6,687 nt of DNA. It comes from DATLZC01 sp037444005. Lineage in GTDB: Bacteria; Chloroflexota; Dehalococcoidia; DSTF01; JACRBR01. The stretch lies in NCBI GenBank assembly GCA_037444005.1, contig JBBING010000110.1:1-6687 (forward strand). The letters are read 5' to 3'. Positions 1-5,659 of the stretch are shown here, piece by piece. The position numbers and the translations under genes were made by a program. Under the pieces are notes generated by a model, which was not told the origin of the DNA, searched no databases, and was given only the letters and a program-made list of their open reading frames with translations. How positions within the stretch are numbered: the first letter of the stretch is position 1; each line of letters opens with the position of its first letter.

Positions 1-8
1 GGGGTTCT

Positions 9-21
9 GAGGCATCGCCTC
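9..21 (-). terminator. Weak hairpin beyond the aminotransferase stop
   Basis: A 5-bp perfect inverted repeat (GAGGC, 3-nt loop, GCCTC) lies about 55 bp beyond the stop of the minus-strand aminotransferase gene. It could help end the transcript of the four-gene row. It has no T-tract on the minus strand and the stem is short, so a terminator role is only a guess. The rest of positions 1-76 shows nothing else except the 8-mer TGAGGCAT, which occurs twice (8-15 and 43-50). Confidence 0.2.
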
Positions 22-76
22 CCCTTGGGTAACCATCACTTTTGAGGCATTACGGCGACGAGCGGGGCGGCCGTGA

Positions 77-1438
77 TCAGACGTATCCGTCTTCCTTGAG
101 CGCCGCGAGCGCGCGCTCGAACGCCTCGAGCGTACGAGCGACGTCGTCGGAGGTGTGGACGGCGGACACCATACCGCCGCTCCCCATGAGGTCGACGCCC
201 TCGTTGATGAGAGCGCGCCGCAGCGCCGCTGTGGCCCGCGCGTCTGCCGGAGGCATGGCAGCCGCGGGCTCGCCACGCCAGTCCCACGCGAAGTCGTCGA
301 TGAGCCTCGGCTCCACGCCCAGCGCGATGTGGAACATGGAGCGGTCGCCATACACGCAGCCCACGACGCCAGCCTCGCGAAGCAGGCGGTTCATCCCCGT
401 TACCAGCGCCCGGCAGGTGCGCGCGGCCTCATCCTGAGCGCGCCCGTCGGCGATGAGGGACAGGCAGGTCGAGCCCGCGGCCGCTGACAGCGGATTGGCG
501 TTGAACGTGCCCGGGTGAGCGATCCGCTGCCGCGCGTTCCACGCTGCGTCGTCTCGGAAGCGGATAAGGCCCACGATGTCCTCGCGCCCGCAGACGGCGC
601 CGCCGGGAAGGCCGCCGGCGAGAATTTTGGCGAGCGTCGTAAGGTCGGGCGTGACGCCGAATCGCTGCTGCGCTCCCCCGGGCGCCACGCGAAAGCCTGT
701 GATCACCTCGTCGAAGATCAGCACGGCCCCGCACGAGGCGGTCTCCTCCCGTAGGACGCCCAGGAACGCCGGATTCAGGGGGTTCGTCCCCCAGGAAGCG
801 CCCGTCGGCTCGACGATGACGGCGGCGATCTCGTCGCTGCGAGAACGGACGAAGTCGCGGAAGCGCCTCGCGTCGTTCTGCGGCAGGACGACCACGTCGG
901 CGAGCGCTCCGGGCGGGATGCCGGGCGCCACAGGGGTCAGCGCCTCACCGTGCGCGGGCTGGCCCGACATGAGGTCGTTCCAGCCATGGAAGTGGGCGGC
1001 GAAGCGCACCAGAAGCGGCCGGCCGGTGAAGGCGCGCGCGAGGCGCACGGCCATCATCGTGGCTTCGGTTCCCGAGCTCGTGAAGCGCACGAGCTGGGCG
1101 GAGGGCACGAGGCGCTGGACGAGCTCACCCCAGCGAAGCTCGAGTTCGTGGGAGGCGCCATAGTGCGATCCTCGGGCGAGCTGTTCCGCCACCGCGGCCG
1201 TCACGTCGGGGTGGCCGTGCCCCAGCAGGAGGGCGCCGTGCCCCATCACGTAGTCCACCAGTTCGTTGCCATCGACGTCCCACTTGCGGCTCCCGGAGGC
1301 GCGCGACACGTACAGGCTGAACGGCGCCAGACGGCGCAGGTCGTGGGTCACGCCGTCGGGAAACACCTGCCGGGCTCGCCGGGCGAGCGCGGCCGACGTC
1401 GGGTGCAGCGCTTCGAATCGGGAGAGGATCTTCGACAC
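77..1438 (-). CDS. Class III PLP aminotransferase, glutamate-1-semialdehyde aminomutase-like
   Basis: This 453-residue protein is a fold-type I, class III pyridoxal-phosphate enzyme, most like glutamate-1-semialdehyde 2,1-aminomutases and related aminotransferases. Visible landmarks are the phosphate-binding SSGTEA (121-126), an aromatic HFHGW segment (149-153), the acidic pair in IFDEVITGFR (D243/E244, which contacts the cofactor ring) and the probable Schiff-base lysine K271 in LTTLAKILAGGLPGG. Length is normal for the family. The start is GTG at 1438, 3 bp after the stop of the dehydrogenase gene, so the two are very probably co-translated. True HemL usually has HGHYD where this protein has HFHGWND, and the partner is not a haem gene, so I do not call it hemL. 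The substrate is unknown. It may move or remove an amino group on an amino/keto acid handled by the neighbouring dehydrogenase (inference). Confidence 0.93.
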   Translation of the reverse strand: MSKILSRFEALHPTSAALARRARQVFPDGVTHDLRRLAPFSLYVSRASGSRKWDVDGNELVDYVMGHGALLLGHGHPDVTAAVAEQLARGSHYGASHELELRWGELVQRLVPSAQLVRFTSSGTEATMMAVRLARAFTGRPLLVRFAAHFHGWNDLMSGQPAHGEALTPVAPGIPPGALADVVVLPQNDARRFRDFVRSRSDEIAAVIVEPTGASWGTNPLNPAFLGVLREETASCGAVLIFDEVITGFRVAPGGAQQRFGVTPDLTTLAKILAGGLPGGAVCGREDIVGLIRFRDDAAWNARQRIAHPGTFNANPLSAAAGSTCLSLIADGRAQDEAARTCRALVTGMNRLLREAGVVGCVYGDRSMFHIALGVEPRLIDDFAWDWRGEPAAAMPPADARATAALRRALINEGVDLMGSGGMVSAVHTSDDVARTLEAFERALAALKEDGYV

Positions 1439-1441
1439 CGA

Positions 1442-2410
1442 TCACACCCCCACGGATCGCGGCGCCGGGAGATCCAGCATCGTCACCAGCCCCGGCTCGT
1501 GAGCGACGACGGCGGGAATGCAGTTGATGACCACCGCCGCGGTCGCGATATCTCCGGGTACGCCGCCGTCGATGATGGCGTGCACCGGCGGATCGCCCTC
1601 GATTCGCAGTTCATCCCGGGGCTCCGCCGCCCCCATCGCCATTTCGACCGACAAGCGCAAGACCTCGCGGCCCGCGACGCACGCGGTCACGACCTGCCTC
1701 GCCCCTCGTGCCGTTCCGTCTTCTCCGGGGACGGGCTCGATGGTCTCGCGCAGCTCGTCGAGCTCCCATCCCAACCCCTGTGCGACAAGGTACGCCGACT
1801 CGGGGAGCCCGACGTGGCCGAATCGCCCGGCGGCCACGCGGCGCTGGAACTCCTCGAGGGAGAGCCCGACGCCGACTTTGCGCTGAAGCTGCTCGCGGCG
1901 GCGCGACACGTCGACCACGCGGACCGCCTCGATGCGCCGGACCTGCCCGCAGACGCCGCTGAGACACAGGGCGAGCGCATCGAGCACGAACCCGGGGTTG
2001 ATCCCTGTCCCGAGCACGGTGACGCCCGCCCGCCGCGCCTCGCGGTCGAGCTCCGCCGCGAGGTCGGGGCGCCGGCGCCAGGGATACGCGAGCTCCTCAC
2101 ATGTCGAGATGACGTTGCGCCCGGCGCGCACGGCCTGGACGATCTGCGATGCGACGTCCTCGAGGAACGACCCCGTGGCGTACAGCGCCACGTCCGCCGG
2201 CGTCGCCAGCGCCGCTGCGGCGTCGCCCACGATGGGGAGGGGCGCAGGCCCATCGATGCCCACCACCTCGTACAGATCGCGTCCTACGAGGTCGGGCGCG
2301 AGGTCGGCGGCGGCGACGGGAACGACGTCGCGCCGTCGCGCTGCCAGCTCGGCGATGGCCCTGCCGATGGGGCCGAGTCCGACGTGGATGGTGCGGTAGA
2401 AGTCCGCCAT
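1442..2410 (-). CDS. NAD(P)-dependent DapB/2,4-diaminopentanoate dehydrogenase-like oxidoreductase
   Basis: This is a 322-residue soluble oxidoreductase. The N-terminus carries a Rossmann nucleotide-binding turn GLGPIG (11-16) after a beta strand. The middle has the GTGINPGF segment (134-141) that I associate with the dihydrodipicolinate reductase-like family including 2,4-diaminopentanoate dehydrogenase (Ord) of ornithine fermentation. Length suits that family, which is longer than true DapB. It starts at ATG 2410, 25 bp after the TPR gene, and ends 3 bp before the aminotransferase start. A TATACT box lies just upstream on the minus strand but has no convincing -35 partner, so an internal promoter is uncertain. 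The pairing with a PLP aminotransferase suggests successive steps on one amino-acid-derived substrate. Which substrate cannot be read from sequence. The oxidoreductase call is firm; the diaminopentanoate assignment is only by resemblance. Confidence 0.88.
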   Translation of the reverse strand: MADFYRTIHVGLGPIGRAIAELAARRRDVVPVAAADLAPDLVGRDLYEVVGIDGPAPLPIVGDAAAALATPADVALYATGSFLEDVASQIVQAVRAGRNVISTCEELAYPWRRRPDLAAELDREARRAGVTVLGTGINPGFVLDALALCLSGVCGQVRRIEAVRVVDVSRRREQLQRKVGVGLSLEEFQRRVAAGRFGHVGLPESAYLVAQGLGWELDELRETIEPVPGEDGTARGARQVVTACVAGREVLRLSVEMAMGAAEPRDELRIEGDPPVHAIIDGGVPGDIATAAVVINCIPAVVAHEPGLVTMLDLPAPRSVGV

Positions 2411-2435
2411 GCGGCGGCCAGTATACGGCGGCCGT

Positions 2436-2858
2436 TCAACGAGCTTCTACGATATCGAGGAGGTCCTCCGCATCCTCGCGGAGCTTGCCCTCGGGGTTCA
2501 GCTCGAGGCAGCGGCGCAAATACGTGGCCGCGCGTTCGTACAGCGCCTCCGCTTCCTCGCGCCGGGCGGGGTCGCGGCGCAGCGCGTTGGCGACGAATTC
2601 GCAGCACCAGCCGAGCGCGTAGAGCAGCGACGCGCTGTCGGGCGCGAGTTCGAGAGCGCGCTCGAGCTCGGCGATGCCTTCGCTGAAGCGCCGAAGCCGG
2701 GTCACCAGCGTCGTGCCGAGGTACTCCCGCGCCTCGACCAACGCAGGGTCGGCGGCGATGGCCTCGCGCGCGAGGCGGACGGCTTCGCCGAAGTCGCGTC
2801 GCTCGTGCGCCTCCATGGCCCGGCGGAGCAGGTCGCGCGCCAGCGCCGCGTCGCTCAG
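2436..2858 (-). CDS. Small TPR-repeat protein, likely non-canonical CTG start
   Basis: This is a short all-helical protein made of tetratricopeptide-like repeats, probably a protein-interaction scaffold in the cytoplasm. No signal peptide is seen. Repeats cover about residues 3-36 (DFGEAVRLAREAIAADP), 40-73 (FSEGIAELERALELAPDS) and a longer third unit near 74-125 ending YLRRCLELNPEG, followed by an acidic tail. The first ATG (2816) would give 126 residues but cut helix A off the first repeat. No ATG, GTG or TTG lies between it and the stop of the upstream GYD gene. A CTG at 2858 restores the whole repeat, overlaps the GYD stop as CTGA, and has GAGGGG 5 nt upstream, so I place the start there (140 residues). 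The gene is certain; the start is an inference. The 4-bp overlap implies translational coupling to the GYD gene. Confidence 0.85.
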   Translation of the reverse strand: MSDAALARDLLRRAMEAHERRDFGEAVRLAREAIAADPALVEAREYLGTTLVTRLRRFSEGIAELERALELAPDSASLLYALGWCCEFVANALRRDPARREEAEALYERAATYLRRCLELNPEGKLREDAEDLLDIVEAR

Positions 2859-3148
2859 GGGAGCCCCTCGATCAGCCGCAGCGTCTCGTCCCGGCGGAAC
2901 GCCCGGAACGTCTGCGTCCTCACGTTGCCCTGTCCGCCGATGGCGAGCATCGCCTTGGCGATGCTTTCGTCGTCCGGGGCCTCCGAGACGACGACGTAGT
3001 CGTACGCGCCGAGCAGGAGAAAGATCTCCTCGATCCGAGCGCCGAACGACGCGAAGGTCTGGTCCGCGTTCTGGAACCTGCGGGCCAGGTCCTTCATGGT
3101 CCGGATGCCCTGGTCCGTCAGGGTGGCCAACGTCACGTACGTCGCCAA
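2855..3148 (-). CDS. GYD-domain protein
   Basis: This 97-residue protein matches the GYD domain family: small alpha/beta proteins with a ferredoxin-like look and no settled function. The N-terminus MATYVTLATLTDQGIRTMKD and the segment FLLLGAYDYVVVSEAPDD (43-60), containing the family's G-x-Y-D signature, are the clearest marks, as is the GGQGNVRTQTFRAF stretch (71-84). The start is TTG at 3148, preceded by a strong purine-rich ribosome binding site (GGGAGGAG, 6 nt spacing), which makes this start convincing despite the rare codon. It is first in the minus-strand row and its stop overlaps the TPR gene. Nothing in the neighbours explains its role, although such proteins are often predicted to be stress- or ligand-responsive regulators (family-level impression, not shown here). 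Confidence 0.92.
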   Translation of the reverse strand: MATYVTLATLTDQGIRTMKDLARRFQNADQTFASFGARIEEIFLLLGAYDYVVVSEAPDDESIAKAMLAIGGQGNVRTQTFRAFRRDETLRLIEGLP

Positions 3149-3240
3149 AGGACTCTCCTCCCTCGAATATGAATGCCGATATGTGATACGGTAGCACCAA
3201 TCGGGTCGCGTTGCGACGCGGGTCGATAGGGAGGCGTACC
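3149..3240. promoter_or_regulatory. Divergent promoter region between GYD and PAP2 genes
   Basis: These 92 bp separate two diverging genes and must hold the start signals for both unless one is read from afar. An AT-rich island (about 3165-3192, including AATATGAATG and GATATGTGATACGG) stands out from the GC-rich surroundings, as expected for -10 regions on both strands. Ribosome binding sites lie at each edge: the complement of CTCCTCCC (3154-3161) for the GYD gene and AGGGAGG (3228-3234) for the PAP2 gene. A small GTCGC-GTT-GCGAC hairpin lies near 3205-3217. I could not fix exact -35/-10 pairs. Confidence 0.4.
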
Positions 3241-4023
3241 GTGGCGCTCGCCAAAGGGAGACGTTCCTGGGAACTGGCGCGCCGAATCGGCTTCGAAGCC
3301 CTCGTCGTGGTAGGGGCGTACCTCGCTTATCAGGCCGTGCGCCGGCTCATCCAGGGGAGCGCCGCCACGGCGTTCGACCGCGCCCTCGACGTCATCGCCC
3401 TGGAACGCCGGCTGGGGCTGTTCTGGGAGGCGTCGCTCCAGGGGGCGATTCTCCAGCATCACTGGCTCGTGTCGCTCTTCAACTGGATCTACGTCTGGGG
3501 GTACTTGCCGGTCATCGCCGCCGCCGCGCTCTGGTTGTTCGTCTGGCACCGGCAGCGGTACAGCCGGTACCGGAATGCGTTCCTGCTTTCGGGGGCGTGT
3601 GGCCTGCTCTTCTTCGCCCTGATGCCGGTGGCGCCGCCCCGGATGTTCCCGCACCTCGGGTTTGTGGACACGGTGCGCCTGCACTCCGATGTGTACCGGG
3701 CGTTCGAGCGCCCGGGATTCGTGAACGAGTTCGCGGCGGTCCCGAGCTTCCACTTCGGATGGATTCTGCTGGTGGGCGTGGCGCTCTGGGCGCACGGGCG
3801 CTGGATGCCGCTGCGTCTGGCGGGCGTGGCGCTGCCCGTGGCGATGCTCGCCGCCATCGTGCTGACGGCGAACCACTACTTCCTCGATGCGGTCGTCGGC
3901 GGCGCGCTGACGCTCGGCGCTCTCGCCGTTGTCGTGTGGGTGGAGCGGCTGGATCCGCTGTCGCGCCTGCGTCGGACCGCGCTTCCCCTCAGGGTCACGA
4001 CGCCGCCCGCGCCGCAGCGCTGA
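3241..4023 (+). CDS. PAP2-family membrane phosphatase/phosphotransferase (PAP2_3, Aur1-like)
   Basis: This is a 260-residue integral membrane protein with about six hydrophobic segments (near 18-37, 78-101, 113-130, 169-184, 192-210, 215-234). The PAP2 catalytic pieces are visible in order: a PPRMFP version of motif 1 (132-137), PSFH (168-171, catalytic His171) and NHYFLD (211-216, His212 and Asp216). The motif 1 form and layout recall the inositol-phosphorylceramide synthase-like PAP2_3 branch rather than soluble acid phosphatases. It probably removes or transfers a lipid-linked phosphate at the membrane; the substrate is unknown. GTG at 3241 is chosen because AGGGAGG sits 6 nt before it. 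A TTG at 3211 would add ten residues without a ribosome binding site. The basic C-terminal tail overlaps the end of a convergent gene by 29 bp. Confidence 0.92.
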   Translation: MALAKGRRSWELARRIGFEALVVVGAYLAYQAVRRLIQGSAATAFDRALDVIALERRLGLFWEASLQGAILQHHWLVSLFNWIYVWGYLPVIAAAALWLFVWHRQRYSRYRNAFLLSGACGLLFFALMPVAPPRMFPHLGFVDTVRLHSDVYRAFERPGFVNEFAAVPSFHFGWILLVGVALWAHGRWMPLRLAGVALPVAMLAAIVLTANHYFLDAVVGGALTLGALAVVVWVERLDPLSRLRRTALPLRVTTPPAPQR

Positions 4024-4210
4024 GGCACGCCACGTGGCGCAGGTCGTCCACGAGCTCGGCGTCGCAGAATTCCTCCGCGGTCTCGCCGTGCTCCGGTAGA
4101 CGCAGGCCCGCGTTCCAGAAGTCCTCCTTACGCAGCGGCGCGCCGCAGACCGCGCAGCGCATGAACGGACGTCCCTTCGCGTCGAGAACGATGTGCTGGC
4201 CCTCGGTCAT
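3995..4210 (-). CDS. Small four-cysteine protein, putative zinc-binding, function unknown
   Basis: This 71-residue soluble protein begins MTEGQHIVLDAKGRPF. It carries a CAVCG knuckle (C19, C22) followed by C49 and C62, with H59 nearby. C-x2-C plus two later Cys/His residues suggests one structural zinc site, although the second half is not a tight C-x2-C. I do not recognise a named family. ATG 4210 has purine-rich sequence upstream (GGAG, very close, and GAGGGGG farther back). A longer in-frame reading up to 4456 would overlap the DUF1122-like gene and has arginine-rich shadow composition, so I reject it. It lies 83 bp after the DUF1122-like gene on the same strand and may share its transcript. 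Its last 29 bp overlap the PAP2 gene tail to tail. Confidence 0.75.
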   Translation of the reverse strand: MTEGQHIVLDAKGRPFMRCAVCGAPLRKEDFWNAGLRLPEHGETAEEFCDAELVDDLRHVACLSAAARAAS

Positions 4211-4293
4211 GACTCCATCACCCCCTCGACGTTCGCGGGGGAAGCAGCCGTTCCCGATCCACAACGCGCGAGACCGCCCGATGTGACGACGCG

Positions 4294-4929
4294 TCAGCGC
4301 GCCTCGAGGAACGCCAGGACGCGACGCGCGCGCTCGAGAGCCTGCGCCACCGTCGGCGTCCGATCGGACGCGGCTTCGTTCAGAAACGTCCTCAGCGCAC
4401 TGGCGGCTTCCGCGGCCCACACCCGGGCCGTCGCGTCGTCGGGAGGTGAGTAGCATTGGAGCTTTCGCGGCCCCTCGAGTCCGCCTTCGGCGATGGCCCA
4501 GTCTTTGAACCGCGGCCCGAACCTGGCGCGGATGAGCTGTTCGCCGAGCGACGTCGCCGCCGGCGGGACGCCAGCGGCGAGCGCCTGCGCGACGTCCGCG
4601 CGTGCGGGGCTGTCGTATTCCACCATGATGTGACCGCCGGGCGGGATCAGCGGACGGAGCAGACCGAACAGCGCCGCGTACCGGTCATCGTCGAGGTCCG
4701 CGGTGCGGGCGATTTCGATCCAGCAGAACGAGGGCCGCGGCCCGTGATTGTAGAGTCCCTCGGCGAGGAGGTGGCCGTCTGAGGCGAGGCGGAACCAGCG
4801 GGCGCCGTAGCGGCTGTGGGGGCCGAGCGCCACCTGGAGACGACCGAAAGGCGAGGCGCTTCGGGCGAGCGCGGCGAGGGGATGATCCGGCTCCCGTTCG
4901 ACGGGATGCCACAGGGCAGAACTCGACAT
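4294..4929 (-). CDS. DUF1122-like protein of unknown function
   Basis: This 211-residue soluble protein resembles the DUF1122 family seen in archaea and some bacteria. The resemblance rests on YGARWFRL (41-48), the aromatic GLYNHGPRPSFCWIEI (58-73), the strand GGHIMVEYD (98-106) and RFKDWAIAEGGLEGPRKLQ (140-158), which follow the order I remember for that family. The strand-rich middle and the conserved E/D residues hint at a small enzyme or GNAT-like fold, but no function is established. An alpha-helical tail (about 165-211) follows. ATG 4929 has GGAG 7 nt upstream on the minus strand. The in-frame extension toward 5562 is antisense shadow of the selenoprotein region and is rejected. It diverges from the selenoprotein gene, with a TAGACT box (4961-4966, minus) as a weak -10 candidate. 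Confidence 0.82.
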   Translation of the reverse strand: MSSSALWHPVEREPDHPLAALARSASPFGRLQVALGPHSRYGARWFRLASDGHLLAEGLYNHGPRPSFCWIEIARTADLDDDRYAALFGLLRPLIPPGGHIMVEYDSPARADVAQALAAGVPPAATSLGEQLIRARFGPRFKDWAIAEGGLEGPRKLQCYSPPDDATARVWAAEAASALRTFLNEAASDRTPTVAQALERARRVLAFLEAR

Positions 4930-4980
4930 AACGGCGCTCCAGATGCGGGACTCCGTGCGCAGTCTAGCAGCCGGCTCGCG

Positions 4981-5009
4981 TTGACCGTGAGCGCGCCTGT
5001 CGTCAGAAT
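4981..5009 (+). promoter_or_regulatory. Candidate sigma70-type promoter of the selenoprotein gene
   Basis: TTGACC (4981-4986, five of six consensus bases) is followed after 17 bp by CAGAAT (5004-5009, four of six). Transcription would begin near 5016, leaving a leader of about 15 nt that just includes the GGGAGG ribosome binding site (5019-5024). Spacing and context are good, but the evidence is by eye only. Confidence 0.45.
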
Positions 5010-5031
5010 AAGAAACACGGGAGGCGCAACG

Positions 5032-5283
5032 GTGAGCGATCGACGATTGTCCATCTCCATCGAGTACTGCGTTCCTTGAAACTACCTGCTTCGGGCCACC
5101 TGGACGGCGGCCGAGCTTCTCCAAACGTTCACTGACAGCATCGGTGAAGTCCGCCTGATCCCGGGCGCGAAGGGCCGGTTCGAGGTCACCATCGACGGCG
5201 AGCTCATCTATTCGAAGGCGCAGACGGGCGTCTTCCCAGACGTCGCGTTTCTCAAGGACGAGGTGCGCAAGCGGCTCTCGTGA
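5032..5283 (+). CDS. SelW-like (Rdx family) selenoprotein with in-frame UGA = selenocysteine
   Basis: Read with TGA 5077-5079 as selenocysteine, this gives an 83-residue thioredoxin-like protein of the Rdx (SelW/SelT/SelH) family, thought to act in thiol redox chemistry. The redox motif is C13-V-P-U16 at the end of the first beta strand (LSISIEYC). Around it are family features: N17-Y18 and R21 right after the motif, GRFEV (48-52), DGELIYSK (55-62) and GVFPD (66-70), with a basic helical C-terminus. Length is normal for short bacterial members. GTG 5032 has GGGAGG 7 nt upstream. Sequence after the TGA stays in frame and family-like to the stop TGA at 5281, so it is not a random nonsense codon. 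A hairpin follows the UGA (5088-5116). Many homologues have Cys at position 16. Sec machinery must be encoded elsewhere in the genome. Confidence 0.93.
5088..5116 (+). promoter_or_regulatory. Candidate bacterial SECIS hairpin
   Basis: In bacteria, SelB binds a stem-loop in the coding region just after the UGA. Here GCT-T-CGG (5088-5094) can pair with CCGAGC (5111-5116) with one bulged T. An inner GCC (5095-5097) can pair with GGC (5106-5108), leaving GG bulged and an 8-nt loop ACCTGGAC (5098-5105). The apical loop begins about 18 nt after the UGA, inside the usual distance range. The loop has GG, but not at its first two positions as in the classic form. This was folded by hand, so alternatives exist. 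Confidence 0.5.
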
Positions 5284-5293
5284 CGGGCGGGCA

Positions 5294-5312
5294 CGCGACA
5301 GAAGCTGTCGCG
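5294..5312 (+). terminator. Perfect hairpin after the selenoprotein stop
   Basis: CGCGACAG (5294-5301), loop AAG and CTGTCGCG (5305-5312) form a perfect 8-bp stem 10 bp after the selenoprotein stop codon. Its place between two genes fits a terminator or a 3'-end stabiliser of the selenoprotein mRNA. No T-run follows, so it is not a standard intrinsic terminator. Confidence 0.4.
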
Positions 5313-5362
5313 AGGGCATCATAGACTGGCGCTCGGGCTCGAAACGCAAGGAGCCGCCGGTC

Positions 5363-5608
5363 GTGCTGGTGGAAGTGGATCCCGTCGAAGACGCCGACGT
5401 GCTGGAAAGCCTGCGGTCGCGTGGCCGCACGGCCCCCGCGAGACGCTGGAGCGATGAGCTCTCGCGCGGGGCGACTCTGCGCACCGCCTTCTGGGCCTGG
5501 CTCGCGTACTTCACCGTCCGGCATCCGTCCTGGCCCCTCTGGGCGCTGCTGTGGGCGGTCACCCTGGTCCTCGCGGCGGCGTTCAGCCTGACGGTCCCCC
5601 AGCCCTAA
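5363..5608 (+). CDS. Small membrane protein, hypothetical
   Basis: This is an 81-residue protein of no recognised family. The N-terminal 45 residues are charged and probably cytoplasmic (VDPVEDADVLESLRSRGR). The C-terminal part is strongly hydrophobic and tryptophan-rich (FWAWLAYFTV, about 43-52, and PLWALLWAVTLVLAAAFSL, about 58-76), giving one or two short membrane helices with a HPSWP turn between them. GTG 5363 is supported by AAGGAG (5348-5353) with 9 nt spacing. It begins 79 bp after the selenoprotein stop in the same direction and is separated from it by a hairpin, so it may be a separate unit. The clear ribosome binding site and coherent membrane segments argue that it is real. The charged/hydrophobic split resembles small membrane anchors, but no role can be assigned. 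Confidence 0.6.
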   Translation: MLVEVDPVEDADVLESLRSRGRTAPARRWSDELSRGATLRTAFWAWLAYFTVRHPSWPLWALLWAVTLVLAAAFSLTVPQP

Positions 5609-5647
5609 CGAACGCTGCGGCCTGGATCGCACTAGAGCCGTTATGTA

Positions 5648-5659
5648 GGGTTCGAACCC
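5648..5659. repeat. 12-bp perfect palindrome GGGTTCGAACCC
   Basis: A fully symmetric 12-mer lies in the non-coding gap between the small membrane protein and the diguanylate cyclase. Such a site could bind a dimeric regulator. Its core TTCGAA also resembles a tRNA T-loop, but the flanking bases do not form a T-stem or acceptor stem. The remainder of 5609-5743 shows no gene. Confidence 0.35.

Noticed and set aside
2395..2435. Promoter with TATACT before the dehydrogenase gene
   Set aside because: The box is good, but no -35 lies at the right distance and the start point would nearly coincide with the ATG. The gene is probably read from the upstream row.
950..2686. 578-codon plus-strand open frame
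   Set aside because: It lies antisense to three genes with clear family motifs, is rich in Arg/His/Gly/Ala as expected for a GC-rich shadow frame, and shows no domain.
3133..3876. 247-codon minus-strand frame over the PAP2 gene
   Set aside because: It is antisense to PAP2 catalytic motifs and has shadow-like His/Arg/Gln-rich composition.
5032..5079. Reading TGA 5077 as a true stop, leaving a 15-codon fragment or pseudogene
   Set aside because: The frame after the TGA keeps conserved Rdx features without other damage, and the TGA sits exactly at the CxxU position.
4294..5562. Long minus-strand frame extending the DUF1122-like gene to 422 residues
   Set aside because: The first 211 residues are low-complexity shadow sequence antisense to the selenoprotein and small membrane genes. 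ATG 4929 with GGAG upstream is a proper start.
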